64,000 nucleotides of DNA, from the NCBI RefSeq assembly GCF_022387135.1, contig NZ_CP092462.1, positions 2,976,001 through 3,040,000 of the forward strand, in the 5' to 3' direction. Each line of letters opens with the position of its first letter. The first letter of the stretch is position 1. Positions 8,778 to 17,585 of the stretch are shown one piece after another. The translations under genes and the position numbers were made by a program. The DNA comes from Comamonas sp. B21-038. Lineage in GTDB: Bacteria > Pseudomonadota > Gammaproteobacteria > Burkholderiales > Burkholderiaceae_C. A model generated the notes under the pieces. It was not told the origin of the DNA. It made no database searches and saw only the letters and a program-made list of their open reading frames with translations.

Positions 8778-9827
8778 ATGAGCTCTTCCCATTCCTCCAC
8801 CCCCCTTTCGTACAAAGACGCTGGCGTTGATATTGACGCAGGCGACGCGCTGGTCGAGCGCATCAAGCCCCTGGCCAAGAAAACCATGCGCGAAGGCGTG
8901 ATGGCGGGTATCGGTGGTTTTGGCGCGCTGTTTGAAGTGCCCAAGCGCTACAAAGAGCCGGTGCTGGTCTCGGGCACCGACGGCGTTGGCACCAAGCTGC
9001 GCCTGGCTTTTGAGTGGAACATGCATGACACCGTGGGCATCGACCTGGTGGCCATGAGCGTCAACGACGTGCTGGTGCAAGGCGCCGAGCCGCTGTTCTT
9101 CCTCGACTACTTTGCCTGCGGCAAGCTGGATGTGGACACGGCAGCAGCTGTGGTGGGCGGCATCGCCAAGGGCTGCGAGCTGTCGGGCTGCGCACTGATC
9201 GGTGGTGAGACTGCCGAGATGCCCGGTATGTACCCGGACGGCGAATACGACCTGGCCGGCTTTGCCGTCGGCGCTGTCGAGAAAAGCAAGATCCTGACCG
9301 GCCAGAACGTGCAGGCCGGCGACGTGGTACTGGGCCTGGCCTCGCACGGCGTGCACTCCAATGGCTTCTCGCTGGTGCGCAAGTGCATCGAGCGCGCACA
9401 AAGCCAGGGCGGCCTGCCCGACACCCTGGACGGCAAGCCTTTCAAGAACGCCATCATGGAGCCCACGCGCCTCTATGTGCTCAACGTGCTGAAGGTGCTG
9501 GCAGCGCAGCCCATCAAGGCGCTGGCCCACATCACCGGTGGCGGCCTGCTGGAGAACATCCCCCGCGTGCTGCCGGAAGGCCTGGGCGCGCACCTGGTCA
9601 AGGGCAGCTGGCCCCAGACCGAGCTGTTCGCCTGGCTGCAAAAGACGGCGGGCATCGATGACATCGAGATGAACCGCACGTTCAACAATGGCATCGGCAT
9701 GGTGGTGGTCGTTCCCGCCGACAGCGAACAGGCGGTCAAGGACGCCTTCTCTGCGCTTGGTGAACAAGTGTGGACGATTGGCAGCATCGGCCCCCGCGGC
9801 GCGGATGCTGCGGTCACGGTGCGCTAA
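8778..9827 (+). CDS. purM: Phosphoribosylformylglycinamidine cyclo-ligase (AIR synthetase)
   Basis: 349 residues from the ATG at 8778. PurM converts FGAM to 5-aminoimidazole ribonucleotide with ATP in purine synthesis. The sequence is colinear with the family: [22 protein letters not shown] at the start, then [25 protein letters not shown], the metal- and ATP-binding [43 protein letters not shown], and [15 protein letters not shown] near the end. A TTG 39 bases upstream keeps the frame open but would add a hydrophobic stretch not seen in the family. The AI-2E-type permease follows 95 bases downstream in the same direction. Confidence 0.95.
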   Translation: MSSSHSSTPLSYKDAGVDIDAGDALVERIKPLAKKTMREGVMAGIGGFGALFEVPKRYKEPVLVSGTDGVGTKLRLAFEWNMHDTVGIDLVAMSVNDVLVQGAEPLFFLDYFACGKLDVDTAAAVVGGIAKGCELSGCALIGGETAEMPGMYPDGEYDLAGFAVGAVEKSKILTGQNVQAGDVVLGLASHGVHSNGFSLVRKCIERAQSQGGLPDTLDGKPFKNAIMEPTRLYVLNVLKVLAAQPIKALAHITGGGLLENIPRVLPEGLGAHLVKGSWPQTELFAWLQKTAGIDDIEMNRTFNNGIGMVVVVPADSEQAVKDAFSALGEQVWTIGSIGPRGADAAVTVR

Positions 9828-9922
9828 GCTTCCCCGACAGGGCGGGCGCATTGAGCCGCCTGCCCCGTGCGCAGCACGGGCCAGTTCCTGGCCCTCCGAC
9901 TCGCTCAGATGGATGGCCTACG

Positions 9923-11035
9923 ATGCAACCGGATTCTGCAAAGCCCACGTCCAACAGCCCCGGCCAACTGGCCAGTGGCGCTGCGGACCTGCCGCATGTT
10001 TGGCGGCCGCCTCCTGCACACTGGGGCGTCAGGGTGGCCTCCTATGTGCTGATGGCCGCTGCCTTGCTGCTGATCATGCTCAATGGCCTGCTGGTGGGCC
10101 TGCTGGCCGCATGCGCCGGCTACACCTTCACGCTGTTTCTGGTGCACAAGATCCGCGAGCTCAGCCGCGTGCCGGCATCGCTGAACACCCCTCCCCCGCT
10201 GTGGATGGAATACCTGTCCGTGACCATCGTGCTGGTGGTGCCCGTGGTGCTCGTGACCATCGGCCTGATCCACTCGCAGGGCTATCTGCTGAACGCGCCG
10301 CAGCAGTACCGCGAGATGCTGGTGTCGATGGCCAAGACCCTGCTCGACCTGCGCAGCAAGCTGCCGCCCGAGTTGGCCAATGTGCTGCCCGACGGCGTGC
10401 AGGACCTGCAGCAAAGGGCTGCCGAGTACCTGGGCACCAAGGCAGGCGCCATCGCCAACATGGGCCGGCTCTGGCTCACCGGCCTGCTCTATGTGTTTGT
10501 GGGTCTCTTGATTGGCGCACTGGCCGCCGTGCGCCACAGCCGCCACTCCCATGCGCCGCTGGCCTACCAGCTGCAGCTGCGCGTGCAGCGCTTTGGCGAT
10601 GCTTTCCGGCAGATTGTCGCGGCCCAGTTCTGGATCGCGCTGTTCAACACAGTGCTGACCGCCATCTTCCTGCTCGGCATCCTGCCGCTGATCAACATGC
10701 GCCTGCCCTATAGCGGGGCGCTGATCATGCTGACGTTTTTTGGCGGCCTGATCCCCATTGTCGGCAACCTGGTCTGCAATGCCGTCATCACCACCGTGGG
10801 CCTGTCGGTCTCTCCGCTGACCGCCGTGGCCTGCCTGGCCTTTTTGGTGCTGATCCACAAGGCCGAGTACCTGATCAATGCCAAGGTCGTCGGCGCCAAA
10901 ACGCATATGGGCGTCTGGGAACTGCTGTCGGTGATGTTTGTCGCGGAAGCCATCTTTGGCCCTGCCGGGCTGGTCGCAGCGCCGCTCTTTTACGCCTATC
11001 TGAAAAAAGAGTTGTTTGCGGCGCGGCTGATCTAG
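9923..11035 (+). CDS. AI-2E family transporter (PerM-like integral membrane permease)
   Basis: 370 residues from the ATG at 9923. Hydropathy shows 7-8 membrane segments: a pair near residues 30-70, one near 95-120, and a C-terminal group that includes the family block LIMLTFFGGLIPIVGNLVCNAV and the ending GVWELLSVMFVAEAIFGPAGLVAAPLF. Between the second and third groups lies a long polar helical region. This is the layout of the AI-2E/PerM family, which includes autoinducer-2 exporters and Na+/H+ antiporters. Substrate cannot be inferred. The position after purM is typical for this bacterial group. A ribosome binding site is weak. Confidence 0.85.
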   Translation: MQPDSAKPTSNSPGQLASGAADLPHVWRPPPAHWGVRVASYVLMAAALLLIMLNGLLVGLLAACAGYTFTLFLVHKIRELSRVPASLNTPPPLWMEYLSVTIVLVVPVVLVTIGLIHSQGYLLNAPQQYREMLVSMAKTLLDLRSKLPPELANVLPDGVQDLQQRAAEYLGTKAGAIANMGRLWLTGLLYVFVGLLIGALAAVRHSRHSHAPLAYQLQLRVQRFGDAFRQIVAAQFWIALFNTVLTAIFLLGILPLINMRLPYSGALIMLTFFGGLIPIVGNLVCNAVITTVGLSVSPLTAVACLAFLVLIHKAEYLINAKVVGAKTHMGVWELLSVMFVAEAIFGPAGLVAAPLFYAYLKKELFAARLI

Positions 11036-11263
11036 CATCCGTCTCCACGGGCATGGCACCCCAGGCAGGTGCAGATGCCCCGCCCCCGGTCGCTCCAGGT
11101 ACAGAGCGCCAGGCATCCATCACAGCGCCCCGCCTGCACGGGCTGAGCCCAGGCCCATGCCTCTGCGTCTTGCGGTACCGCAGTCTGTCAGCCCCCGATC
11201 AGCGCGAACCGCACAGAGGGATGCCCAGGCCATGCCTTCCATGCACCATCGGCACCGCACAGG

Positions 11264-11295
11264 CGCAAAAAAACCCCGGTGATCAAACCGGGGTT
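11264..11295 (-). terminator. Rho-independent terminator of ppk2
   Basis: A 9-bp perfect stem (11272-11280 with 11287-11295) with a 6-base loop. On the minus strand it is followed by seven T residues (A run at 11265-11271 on the plus strand). It lies about 30 bases beyond the ppk2 stop. Confidence 0.88.
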
Positions 11296-11323
11296 CTGTG
11301 TACGAAATGCGCTGGGCCGTTGA

Positions 11324-12232
11324 TCAATAGACTTCCGGAACATACATGGATGCGGGCACCGGCAGGCGCGTGTAATCCGGATGGCGCACCCGATCGGGCA
11401 GCACGACATTCTCGTGGTCCACATCGGTGTAGGGCACCTGCGAGAGGAAATGCGCGATGCAGTTCAAGCGCGCCTTTTTCTTGTCATCGGCATGCACCAG
11501 CCACCACGGCGCTTCGGGGATGTGGGTGCGCTCCAGCATCACCTCCTTGGCCTTGGTGTACTCCTCCCAGCGCACGCGGCTTTGCAGATCCATTGGCGAC
11601 AGCTTCCACTGCTTGAGCGGATCATGGATACGCCCGAGGAAGCGCAGATGCTGCTCTTCGTCGCTGATCGAAAACCAGTATTTGACCAGGCGGATACCCG
11701 AGCGCACCAGCATTTTTTCAAACTCGGGCACGGTGCGGAAAAACTCTTCGTACTGGTCGTTGGTGCAAAAGCCCATGACCTTCTCGACGCCAGCGCGGTT
11801 GTACCAGCTGCGGTCAAACAGCACGATCTCGCCGGCTGCAGGCAGGTGCGCCACATAGCGCTGGAAGTACCACTGCGTGCGTTCGCGGTCATTGGGGGCC
11901 GGCAAGGCCGCCACGCGCACCACGCGAGGGTTGAGGCGCTGGGTGATGCGCTTGATGACACCGCCCTTGCCTGCGGCGTCGCGCCCCTCGAACAGCACCA
12001 CCACCTTTTGACCGGTGTGCTGCACCCAATCCTGCAGCTTGACGAGCTCGCCCTGCAGCCTGAGCAGCTCGCGAAAGTACTGGTAGTCATGCTCTGTCAT
12101 CCCGGCGGCAAACGGCGTGCCCAGCATGCCATCTTCCATCTCGAGCTCCAGAGACTCGTCATAGTCATCCATCACGTCACGCGCAATCTTGTGCATGACG
12201 TCTTCTGGTGATATTCCCAATCGGTCTTTCAT
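11324..12232 (-). CDS. ppk2: Polyphosphate kinase 2 family protein
   Basis: 302 residues. PPK2 enzymes use polyphosphate to phosphorylate nucleotides (or the reverse). The Walker A loop is FEGRDAAGKGG at 81-91, followed by the lid region with PAPNDRERTQWYFQRYV and the Walker B block FDRSWYNRAGVE at 139-150. These are characteristic of one-domain PPK2 proteins, and the length matches the class. The N-terminal ~50 residues are acidic. Whether it prefers GDP, ADP or AMP cannot be decided from these motifs. A strong terminator follows. The upstream gap to the SirB1-like gene is only 82 bases in the same direction, so joint transcription is possible. Confidence 0.9.
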   Translation of the reverse strand: MKDRLGISPEDVMHKIARDVMDDYDESLELEMEDGMLGTPFAAGMTEHDYQYFRELLRLQGELVKLQDWVQHTGQKVVVLFEGRDAAGKGGVIKRITQRLNPRVVRVAALPAPNDRERTQWYFQRYVAHLPAAGEIVLFDRSWYNRAGVEKVMGFCTNDQYEEFFRTVPEFEKMLVRSGIRLVKYWFSISDEEQHLRFLGRIHDPLKQWKLSPMDLQSRVRWEEYTKAKEVMLERTHIPEAPWWLVHADDKKKARLNCIAHFLSQVPYTDVDHENVVLPDRVRHPDYTRLPVPASMYVPEVY

Positions 12233-12314
12233 AATGGCGCATCCCTAGTGCTGCCATCTTGCCGAAGTTGTGTGACGACACAATGACAAAGAAATGTCAG
12301 AACCACGTCAAACG

Positions 12315-13169
12315 TTACATTCGTTGCAAATCTAACAAAGCCGCACGGATATACGCCGCATCCTCCGGATTGCCGGTGTGGTTCAGGTAGGCCTGCAGGT
12401 CTTCGCGCGCGCGGTCATGCACGCCCAGTTCTGCATAGGCCAGGCCCCGGTCGCGCAGCTCCGTCCAGGCATCGGGCAGCAGCACCAGCAGGCGGTTTTG
12501 CACCTCGATCAGCTTGGCCCAGTTCTTGTCACTGCGGTAGACCTCCTTCATATTGGAGAGCATGCGCGCAATGATGTCGCGCGGAGTGGCCGCCTGCAGG
12601 TACAGGCCCAGCGGCACATCGTCTTCGTCGACGCGGTGAAACGCCTTTTGCATCGGCTCGAGCATCTCGGCAAGCATATTGCTGGAAAACGACTGGCCCG
12701 ACAGCGGGTCAAGCACGATCTGCCCTTCGGCCACACTCACCTTGAGCAGAAAATGGCCGGGAAAGCAGATGCCATGGGCGGGCAGCTGCAATGCCGATGC
12801 GAGCTCCAGCCATATGACAGCCAACGATACGGGGATGCCGCGCCTGCGGTGCAACACGGCATTGAGGCAACTGTTGTCCAGTGCGTAGAAGTCATTGGGA
12901 TTGCCCTGAAACCCCCAGTCGGCATAAAACCGGTGGTTGAGCGCCTTGAGCCGGGTCAGCGCGCTGCGGCTGCTGGCATCGCGGCTTTCCATCAGTTGAC
13001 CCAGCAGTTGATCGACCTCGTTCAACACCTGCTGGGTATCGAGTTGCGGGTATTCGATGCAGGCCACGGCAGCAGCCGCTTCCAGCAGCGGAAAACCCTC
13101 ATCGCTGCTGACCAACGATTCGAAATGCTCCAACGGTGTGGGGATAGAAAAGCGGAAGTCCATACACAT
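12315..13169 (-). CDS. SirB1 family protein (transglutaminase-like core with TPR-like C-terminus)
   Basis: About 284 residues. The central part (NHRFYADWGFQGNPNDFYALDNSCLNAVLHRRRGIPVSLAVIW, then FPGHFLLKV) is the transglutaminase-like SirB1 core with conserved Asn-Ser-Cys-Leu and Gly-His residues. The C-terminal ~90 residues (WAKLIEVQNRLLVLLPDAWTELRDRGLAYAELG) look like a pair of TPR helices. This is the build of SirB1/YchA proteins, whose role is unclear. Two ATGs separated by one codon (13169 and 13163) are candidates; an upstream extension to 13286 is open but lacks family similarity. It lies between murJ and ppk2 on the same strand. Confidence 0.82.
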   Translation of the reverse strand: MCMDFRFSIPTPLEHFESLVSSDEGFPLLEAAAAVACIEYPQLDTQQVLNEVDQLLGQLMESRDASSRSALTRLKALNHRFYADWGFQGNPNDFYALDNSCLNAVLHRRRGIPVSLAVIWLELASALQLPAHGICFPGHFLLKVSVAEGQIVLDPLSGQSFSSNMLAEMLEPMQKAFHRVDEDDVPLGLYLQAATPRDIIARMLSNMKEVYRSDKNWAKLIEVQNRLLVLLPDAWTELRDRGLAYAELGVHDRAREDLQAYLNHTGNPEDAAYIRAALLDLQRM

Positions 13170-13381
13170 CCCAACTGCAGCGCCGCCGCATACATCGCTG
13201 GCACATTCGGGCGCTGCCTGTGCCATGACACCATGTATAGCACGAGACAGCCCCGAATGCAGGCCGTGTAGGACACAATTGTGCAAAAGCTGCGTAAATA
13301 TGCAGGCTATCCCCCAGGAATGCCCTTAGGAACCAATGCCGGGCAGATGCCACCACTGCGCCTGCAGTGAGCGCAAGGCGC

Positions 13382-14947
13382 TCAGCGGCGCAGCAAGCTG
13401 CGCAGCTTCATGCCTGACAAGGCCAGCACGCCAAAGTACAGCAGCGCGGCGCCGGCCATCCACAGCGCCAGCAGGCCCACGCGCTCCAGACGGTGCGCGC
13501 CCATCGCCACCCAGTCGGTCATCTGTGCGCCCCAGGCCAGAAAGATGCCCAGCAGTGCCACCGCCAGCGAGACCCGGGCCAGAAAGATCCACCAGCCCGG
13601 CCTGGGCTGGAAGCTGCCGCGCCGGATCAGGCCCACCAGCAGCCACAGCGCATTGATGACGGCACCCAGACCAATCGACAAGGCCAGGCCGGTATGGGCC
13701 ATTGTCGGCACCAGCACCAGATTCAACAGCTGCGTCAGCACCAGCACACAGATGGCAATCTTCACCGGTGTGCGGATGTCCTGGCTCGCATAAAAGCCAG
13801 GGGCCAGCACCTTGATGGCCACCATCGCCAACAGGCCCACGCCGTAGCCTTGCAGCGCCAGCGCAATCTGGCCCACATCCGAGCCCTTGAGCGCACCGTA
13901 GTGGAACAGCACTGCCACCAAGGGCTTGGCAAACAGCAGCAGGCCAGCCGCACAGGGGGCGGCCAGCAGCACCACGACGCGCAGACCCCAGTCCAGCATC
14001 GCGCCATAGCGCTCGTCATCGCCCGCTGCCTTGGCCGAGGACAGCTGCGGCGTCAGCACCACGCCCAGCGCCACGCCCAGCAAGGCGGTGGGAAATTCCA
14101 TCAGCCGGTCGGCGTAGAACAACCAGGTCACACTGCCAGGGGCCAGGTAGGAGGCGATCTGGGTATTGATCATCAGCGAGATCTGGGCCACGCCCACACC
14201 CAGCAACGCGGGCGCCATCAGCGACAGGATGCGGCGCACACCGGCATCGGCCCAGGCCTGCCTGATGGCCGAAGGCCGGCACGAGATGCGCGGCAGCATG
14301 CCGATGCGGCGCAGCGCCGGAAACTGCACCACCAGCTGCAGCACGCCTCCGGCCATCACGCCGATGGCCATGCCGTAGATGGGCTCCAGCCCATGGCTGC
14401 GCATCCAGGGCGTCAGCGCCAAGGCAGCCACAATCATGCTGACATTGAGCAGCACCGGCGTGAAAGCCGGCACGATAAAACGCTTCCAGGTATTGAGCAC
14501 CCCGGCAGCCAATGCCACCAGCGACATGAAACCAATATAAGGAAACATCCAGCGCGTCATCAGCACGGCCGCGTCATAGCTGTGCGGGTTTTGCCGCAGG
14601 CCACTGGCCAGCAGCCAGACCAGCACGGGCGCTGCGACCACGCCCACCACACAGGTCAGCGCCAGAATCCAGAACAGCACCGTGGCCACACTGTGCACCA
14701 GGGTGCGCGTGCGCTCCTCGCCTTCCTTGGTCAGGGTGGTGGCAAGCACCGGCACAAAGGCCTGGCTGAATGCCCCTTCTGCAAACAAGCGCCGGAACAG
14801 GTTGGGAATGCGGAACGCTACATTGAATGCGTCGGTCAACGCGCTGGCACCAAACATGGTGGCCATCAGCAGGTCGCGGGCAAGCCCTGTGATACGCGAG
14901 AGCAGCGTAAACAGGGAGACGGTGGAGGCAGCTTTGAACAGTGACAC
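13382..14947 (-). CDS. murJ: Lipid II flippase MurJ (MviN)
   Basis: 521 residues with about 14 membrane segments. MurJ flips lipid II across the inner membrane for peptidoglycan synthesis. The N-terminus SLFKAASTVSLFTLLSRITGLARD and the block GASALTDAFNVAFRIPNLFRRLFAEGAFSQAFVPVLA, which holds the essential Arg residues of the cavity, are diagnostic. Later family features include FYASQDIRTPVKI and YADRLMEFPTALLGVALG. The start codon is GTG at 14947, fixed by alignment of the family N-terminus; the ribosome binding site is weak. It diverges from rpsT across 117 bases, a common arrangement in proteobacteria. Confidence 0.95.
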   Translation of the reverse strand: MSLFKAASTVSLFTLLSRITGLARDLLMATMFGASALTDAFNVAFRIPNLFRRLFAEGAFSQAFVPVLATTLTKEGEERTRTLVHSVATVLFWILALTCVVGVVAAPVLVWLLASGLRQNPHSYDAAVLMTRWMFPYIGFMSLVALAAGVLNTWKRFIVPAFTPVLLNVSMIVAALALTPWMRSHGLEPIYGMAIGVMAGGVLQLVVQFPALRRIGMLPRISCRPSAIRQAWADAGVRRILSLMAPALLGVGVAQISLMINTQIASYLAPGSVTWLFYADRLMEFPTALLGVALGVVLTPQLSSAKAAGDDERYGAMLDWGLRVVVLLAAPCAAGLLLFAKPLVAVLFHYGALKGSDVGQIALALQGYGVGLLAMVAIKVLAPGFYASQDIRTPVKIAICVLVLTQLLNLVLVPTMAHTGLALSIGLGAVINALWLLVGLIRRGSFQPRPGWWIFLARVSLAVALLGIFLAWGAQMTDWVAMGAHRLERVGLLALWMAGAALLYFGVLALSGMKLRSLLRR

Positions 14948-15014
14948 CCGGGCAGTGTAGCTGCGCCGCTGGCAGGAAATTGCCGGATATCTGGATTTCT
15001 GAGTAAAGAGCGGC

Positions 15015-15020
15015 TATAAT
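15015..15020 (+). promoter_or_regulatory. Likely -10 box of the rpsT promoter
   Basis: A consensus TATAAT lies 45 bases upstream of the rpsT ATG. The matching -35 region is poor, which is common for ribosomal protein promoters under stringent control. The -35 position could not be fixed. Confidence 0.6.
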
Positions 15021-15064
15021 GCCCGATTCACTGAAAACATCCGCAGACTCAAAGGACACTCATC

Positions 15065-15361
15065 ATGGCATCTAAGCCAGTCAAGAAAAACCCCCGTTTG
15101 GCATCCGGCCGCAAGCGCGCCCGCCAAACCATCAAGCTGAACGCCGCCAACACCTCGCTGCGTTCCAAGTACCGTACCGCCATCAAGAACGTGGAAAAGG
15201 CTGTTGCCGCTGGCGACAAGACCAAGGCCACCGAACTGTTTGCCAAGGCGCAATCCGTGCTGGACACGATTGCCGACAAGGGCATCTTCCACAAGAACAA
15301 GGCTGCTCGCGATAAGAGCCGCATTGCTGCCAAGGTCAAGGCCCTGGCACTGGCCGCCTAA
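15065..15361 (+). CDS. rpsT: 30S ribosomal protein S20
   Basis: 98 residues, highly basic. S20 binds 16S rRNA in the small subunit. The N-terminus is Lys-rich ([22 protein letters not shown]) and the rest forms the Ala/Lys-rich helices of the family ([20 protein letters not shown], then [20 protein letters not shown]). It is about 10 residues longer than the E. coli protein, as usual in Comamonadaceae. AAGGA lies about 9 bases before the ATG. A strong intrinsic terminator follows. Confidence 0.97.
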   Translation: MASKPVKKNPRLASGRKRARQTIKLNAANTSLRSKYRTAIKNVEKAVAAGDKTKATELFAKAQSVLDTIADKGIFHKNKAARDKSRIAAKVKALALAA

Positions 15362-15430
15362 GCCCATTAGGCAATCGCACGGGCAGGATCCCCTGCCCGC
15401 CGTTTGTAACGGGTGCGCTCTCAGTGAACT

Positions 15431-15457
15431 AAAAAGCCGTCGCAAGACGGCTTTTTT
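15431..15457 (+). terminator. Rho-independent terminator of rpsT
   Basis: A long A/T-flanked stem (AAAAAGCCGTC at 15431-15441 paired with GACGGC plus T's at 15446-15457) is capped by a GCAA tetraloop and followed by six T residues. Confidence 0.93.
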
Positions 15458-15612
15458 CGTTGTGTGGGCCTCTTTTGGCCACCGCCTGATCTGCATCGGC
15501 CTGCCGCCGCGCGTCCCGGATAGCGAGCCAGCCGGACGGGCTCGGCCAGCTCACGGGCCCGCCACCGGCTGAGCCCCAGCGCAACCGCGTTGACCGCCCA
15601 TGGCCCAGACGC

Positions 15613-15637
15613 AAAAAAGGCCTGAAACTCAGGCCTT
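15613..15637 (-). terminator. Rho-independent terminator overlapping the end of the DUF3579 gene
   Basis: A 9-bp perfect stem (15617-15625 with 15629-15637) with a 3-base loop, followed on the minus strand by a T run (A's at 15613-15618). The TGA stop codon of the DUF3579 gene (15629-15631) is part of the stem, so coding sequence and terminator overlap. Confidence 0.82.
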
Positions 15638-15991
15638 GGTCGTATCGCTGGAAGTGTTGGCTCCGGGCTTGCCGGGATCCACTGCCGCCTCGGGAATCAG
15701 GCAGGCGTCGGTGGTCTGCAGTCCGTTGTCGCGCGCAAAGTTCATCACGAAATCCCAGGCCATCGGCTCATGGACCTGCAGTTCCCGCTTGACGATGACG
15801 CATTTGGCGCCGTTCATCGTTGTAGGGACGCACCAGGGCGAATAGCCCAGATGGCCACCACGGCGCATACCGCCCGGACGAAACTGGCTCATCACTCCCG
15901 CGAGACGCTCCGCCCAGTCGCTGGGGCGAAAGGTCTTCCCATTCTGGGTCAGGCCCAGAATGAAAACTTCTTGAGATGTTGGAGAAACCAT
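15629..15991 (-). CDS. DUF3579 domain-containing protein
   Basis: 120 residues of soluble, mixed alpha/beta composition. It matches the DUF3579 family found next to arginine genes in betaproteobacteria: EVFILGLTQNGKTFRPSDWAERL near the start, then FRPGGMRRGGHLGYSPWCVPTTMNGAKCVIV and ALC-type C-terminal Cys in DACLIPEA. No catalytic motif is recognised and the function is unknown. The conserved position divergent from argD-argF suggests a link to that pathway or only stable synteny. The intrinsic terminator starts inside the last coding bases. Confidence 0.85.
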   Translation of the reverse strand: MVSPTSQEVFILGLTQNGKTFRPSDWAERLAGVMSQFRPGGMRRGGHLGYSPWCVPTTMNGAKCVIVKRELQVHEPMAWDFVMNFARDNGLQTTDACLIPEAAVDPGKPGANTSSDTTKA

Positions 15992-16289
15992 GGGGTGGAA
16001 GCCTCTGATAGACGCCTGAGCACAGGATCACTGCCTCAGGCCAAACCCGTATTTTAACTCTTATATAAGAGATACGCACGCGCAAGGCATAAGTTCAAAA
16101 CATCAAGAAATGCAAGAAACGCATAACCCTGCAGCGCATGCAGGAGCCGCCGGAACAGCCCAGCCCGGGTTTTTGCGCTCTGCAGTCTAGCCTGCGCAGA
16201 AAGAGCCGCGCAGGCAGTCAGGCAGCACCGCGATTCTGTGATGCGCATTCTTCACTAGTCTGCCGCAATGCAGCCCCTAGAATGGGACT
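15992..16289. other. Intergenic region between divergent DUF3579 and argD
   Basis: It holds a perfect 14-base palindrome (CTCTTATATAAGAG, 16058-16071) about 65 bases upstream of the DUF3579 start, in a local AT-rich patch with possible -10 boxes for the minus strand (TAAAAT, complement of 16051-16056). A TAGAAT at 16278-16283 could be a -10 for argD. No gene-like frame and no clear ArgR box were seen. Confidence 0.45.
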
Positions 16290-16336
16290 TCCGCTGGTGC
16301 CATGCCATAGGGGTATGGGGCCCAAGCGGATTTTTT
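16290..16336 (+). promoter_or_regulatory. Terminator-like hairpin with T tract in the argD leader (possible attenuator)
   Basis: Outer arms 16290-16295 and 16325-16330 pair (TCCGCT with AGCGGA). Further in, GG/CC and GCC/GGC pair imperfectly, and a perfect CCATA-GGGG-TATGG hairpin forms the tip. Six T residues (16331-16336) follow directly. This is the shape of an intrinsic terminator, yet it sits only 28 bases before the argD start, where it would act on argD-argF transcripts. No other gene ends here in this direction. Confidence 0.5.
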
Positions 16337-16364
16337 GATTCTGATCCTTTTTCCGGAGATTTCC

Positions 16365-17567
16365 ATGCAAGACACTGTCAAGCCTTCTGAGCCCCATGTG
16401 ATGACTACCTATGGCCGCGTGCCGGTCGCACTGGAGCGAGGCCAGGGCGTGCGTGTGTGGGATGTCAACGGCAAGGAATACCTCGACGCGCTGGGCGGCA
16501 TTGCGGTCAACACGCTGGGCCACAACCACGGCAAGCTGGTCGCTGCGCTGCACGACCAGATGACCAAGCTGATCCACACCAGCAACTACTACTATGTGCC
16601 CGGCCAGGAAAAGCTGGCGGCCCTGCTGGTCGAGCGTTCGAAGATGACCAATGTCTTCTTCTGCTCCACCGGTCTGGAGGCGAACGAGGCGTCGATCAAG
16701 ATCGCGCGCAAGTACGGTGTGGACAAGGGCATCGAAAAGCCGGTGATCGTCGTGTTCGACCATGCCTTCCATGGCCGCTCGATCGCCACGATGAGCGCCA
16801 CCGCCAACCCCAAGGTGCGCAACGGCTTCGGCCCCCTGCTCGACGGCTTTTTGCGTGTGCCGGCCAATGACTTCGTCGCGCTGCAGGAAGCGACCGAAGG
16901 CAACCCCAACATCGTGGGCGTGATGATGGAGCCCATCCAGGGCGAAGGCGGCCTGCACCCGATGCGCGCGGAGTTCATGAAGCAGGTGCGCGAGCTGTGC
17001 GATGCCAAGGACTGGCTGTTCATCGTTGATGAAATCCAGGCCGGTATGGGCCGCACCGGCAAGTGGTTTGCCCACCAATGGGCCGGCATCGTGCCGGATG
17101 TGATGTCCCTGGCCAAGGGCCTGGGATCGGGCGTGCCGGTGGGCGCCGTCGTTGCCGGCCCCAAGGCAGCCAAGGTGCTGCAGCCAGGCAACCACGGCAC
17201 CACCTTTGGTGGCAACCCGCTGGCCATGCGTGCCGGCGTGGAAACCATTGCGATCATGGAAGAAGAAGGCCTGCTGGCCAACGCCACCCAGGTCGGCGAT
17301 CACCTGAAGGCAGCGCTGAACCAGGCGCTCGCCGACACGCCCGGCTTTGTCGAAGTGCGCGGCCAGGGCCTGATGATCGGCGTGGAGCTGAACAAGCCCT
17401 GCGGCGAGCTGATCACGCGCGGCGTGCAGGAAGCCGGCCTGCTGTTCAGCGTGACCGCCGACACGGTAATCCGCATCGTGCCGCCGCTGATCCTCACCAA
17501 GGCCGAGGCCGATGAAATCGTCGCCAAGCTGGTACCGCTGGTCAAATCCTTCCTGGCAGGCCAATAA
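16365..17567 (+). CDS. argD: Acetylornithine/aspartate aminotransferase family protein
   Basis: 400 residues from the ATG at 16365, preceded by CGGAGAT. A class III PLP aminotransferase: N-terminal GQGVRVWDVNGKEYLDALGGIAVNTLGHNH, phosphate-binding STGLEANEASIKIAR, Asp in FIVDEIQAGMGRTGKWF, and the PLP Schiff-base lysine in SLAKGLGSG, followed by GNPLAMRAG. It converts N-acetylglutamate semialdehyde to N-acetylornithine in arginine synthesis and may also serve succinyldiaminopimelate. argF begins 19 bases after its stop, which supports the argD assignment over other class III aminotransferases. Confidence 0.93.
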   Translation: MQDTVKPSEPHVMTTYGRVPVALERGQGVRVWDVNGKEYLDALGGIAVNTLGHNHGKLVAALHDQMTKLIHTSNYYYVPGQEKLAALLVERSKMTNVFFCSTGLEANEASIKIARKYGVDKGIEKPVIVVFDHAFHGRSIATMSATANPKVRNGFGPLLDGFLRVPANDFVALQEATEGNPNIVGVMMEPIQGEGGLHPMRAEFMKQVRELCDAKDWLFIVDEIQAGMGRTGKWFAHQWAGIVPDVMSLAKGLGSGVPVGAVVAGPKAAKVLQPGNHGTTFGGNPLAMRAGVETIAIMEEEGLLANATQVGDHLKAALNQALADTPGFVEVRGQGLMIGVELNKPCGELITRGVQEAGLLFSVTADTVIRIVPPLILTKAEADEIVAKLVPLVKSFLAGQ

Positions 17568-17585
17568 GGCCGGAAAAAGAACGCA

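Noticed and set aside
16282..16338. 18-codon leader peptide with Arg codons in front of argD
   Set aside because: No Shine-Dalgarno, and if TAGAAT at 16278-16283 is the -10 the transcript would start after its ATG.
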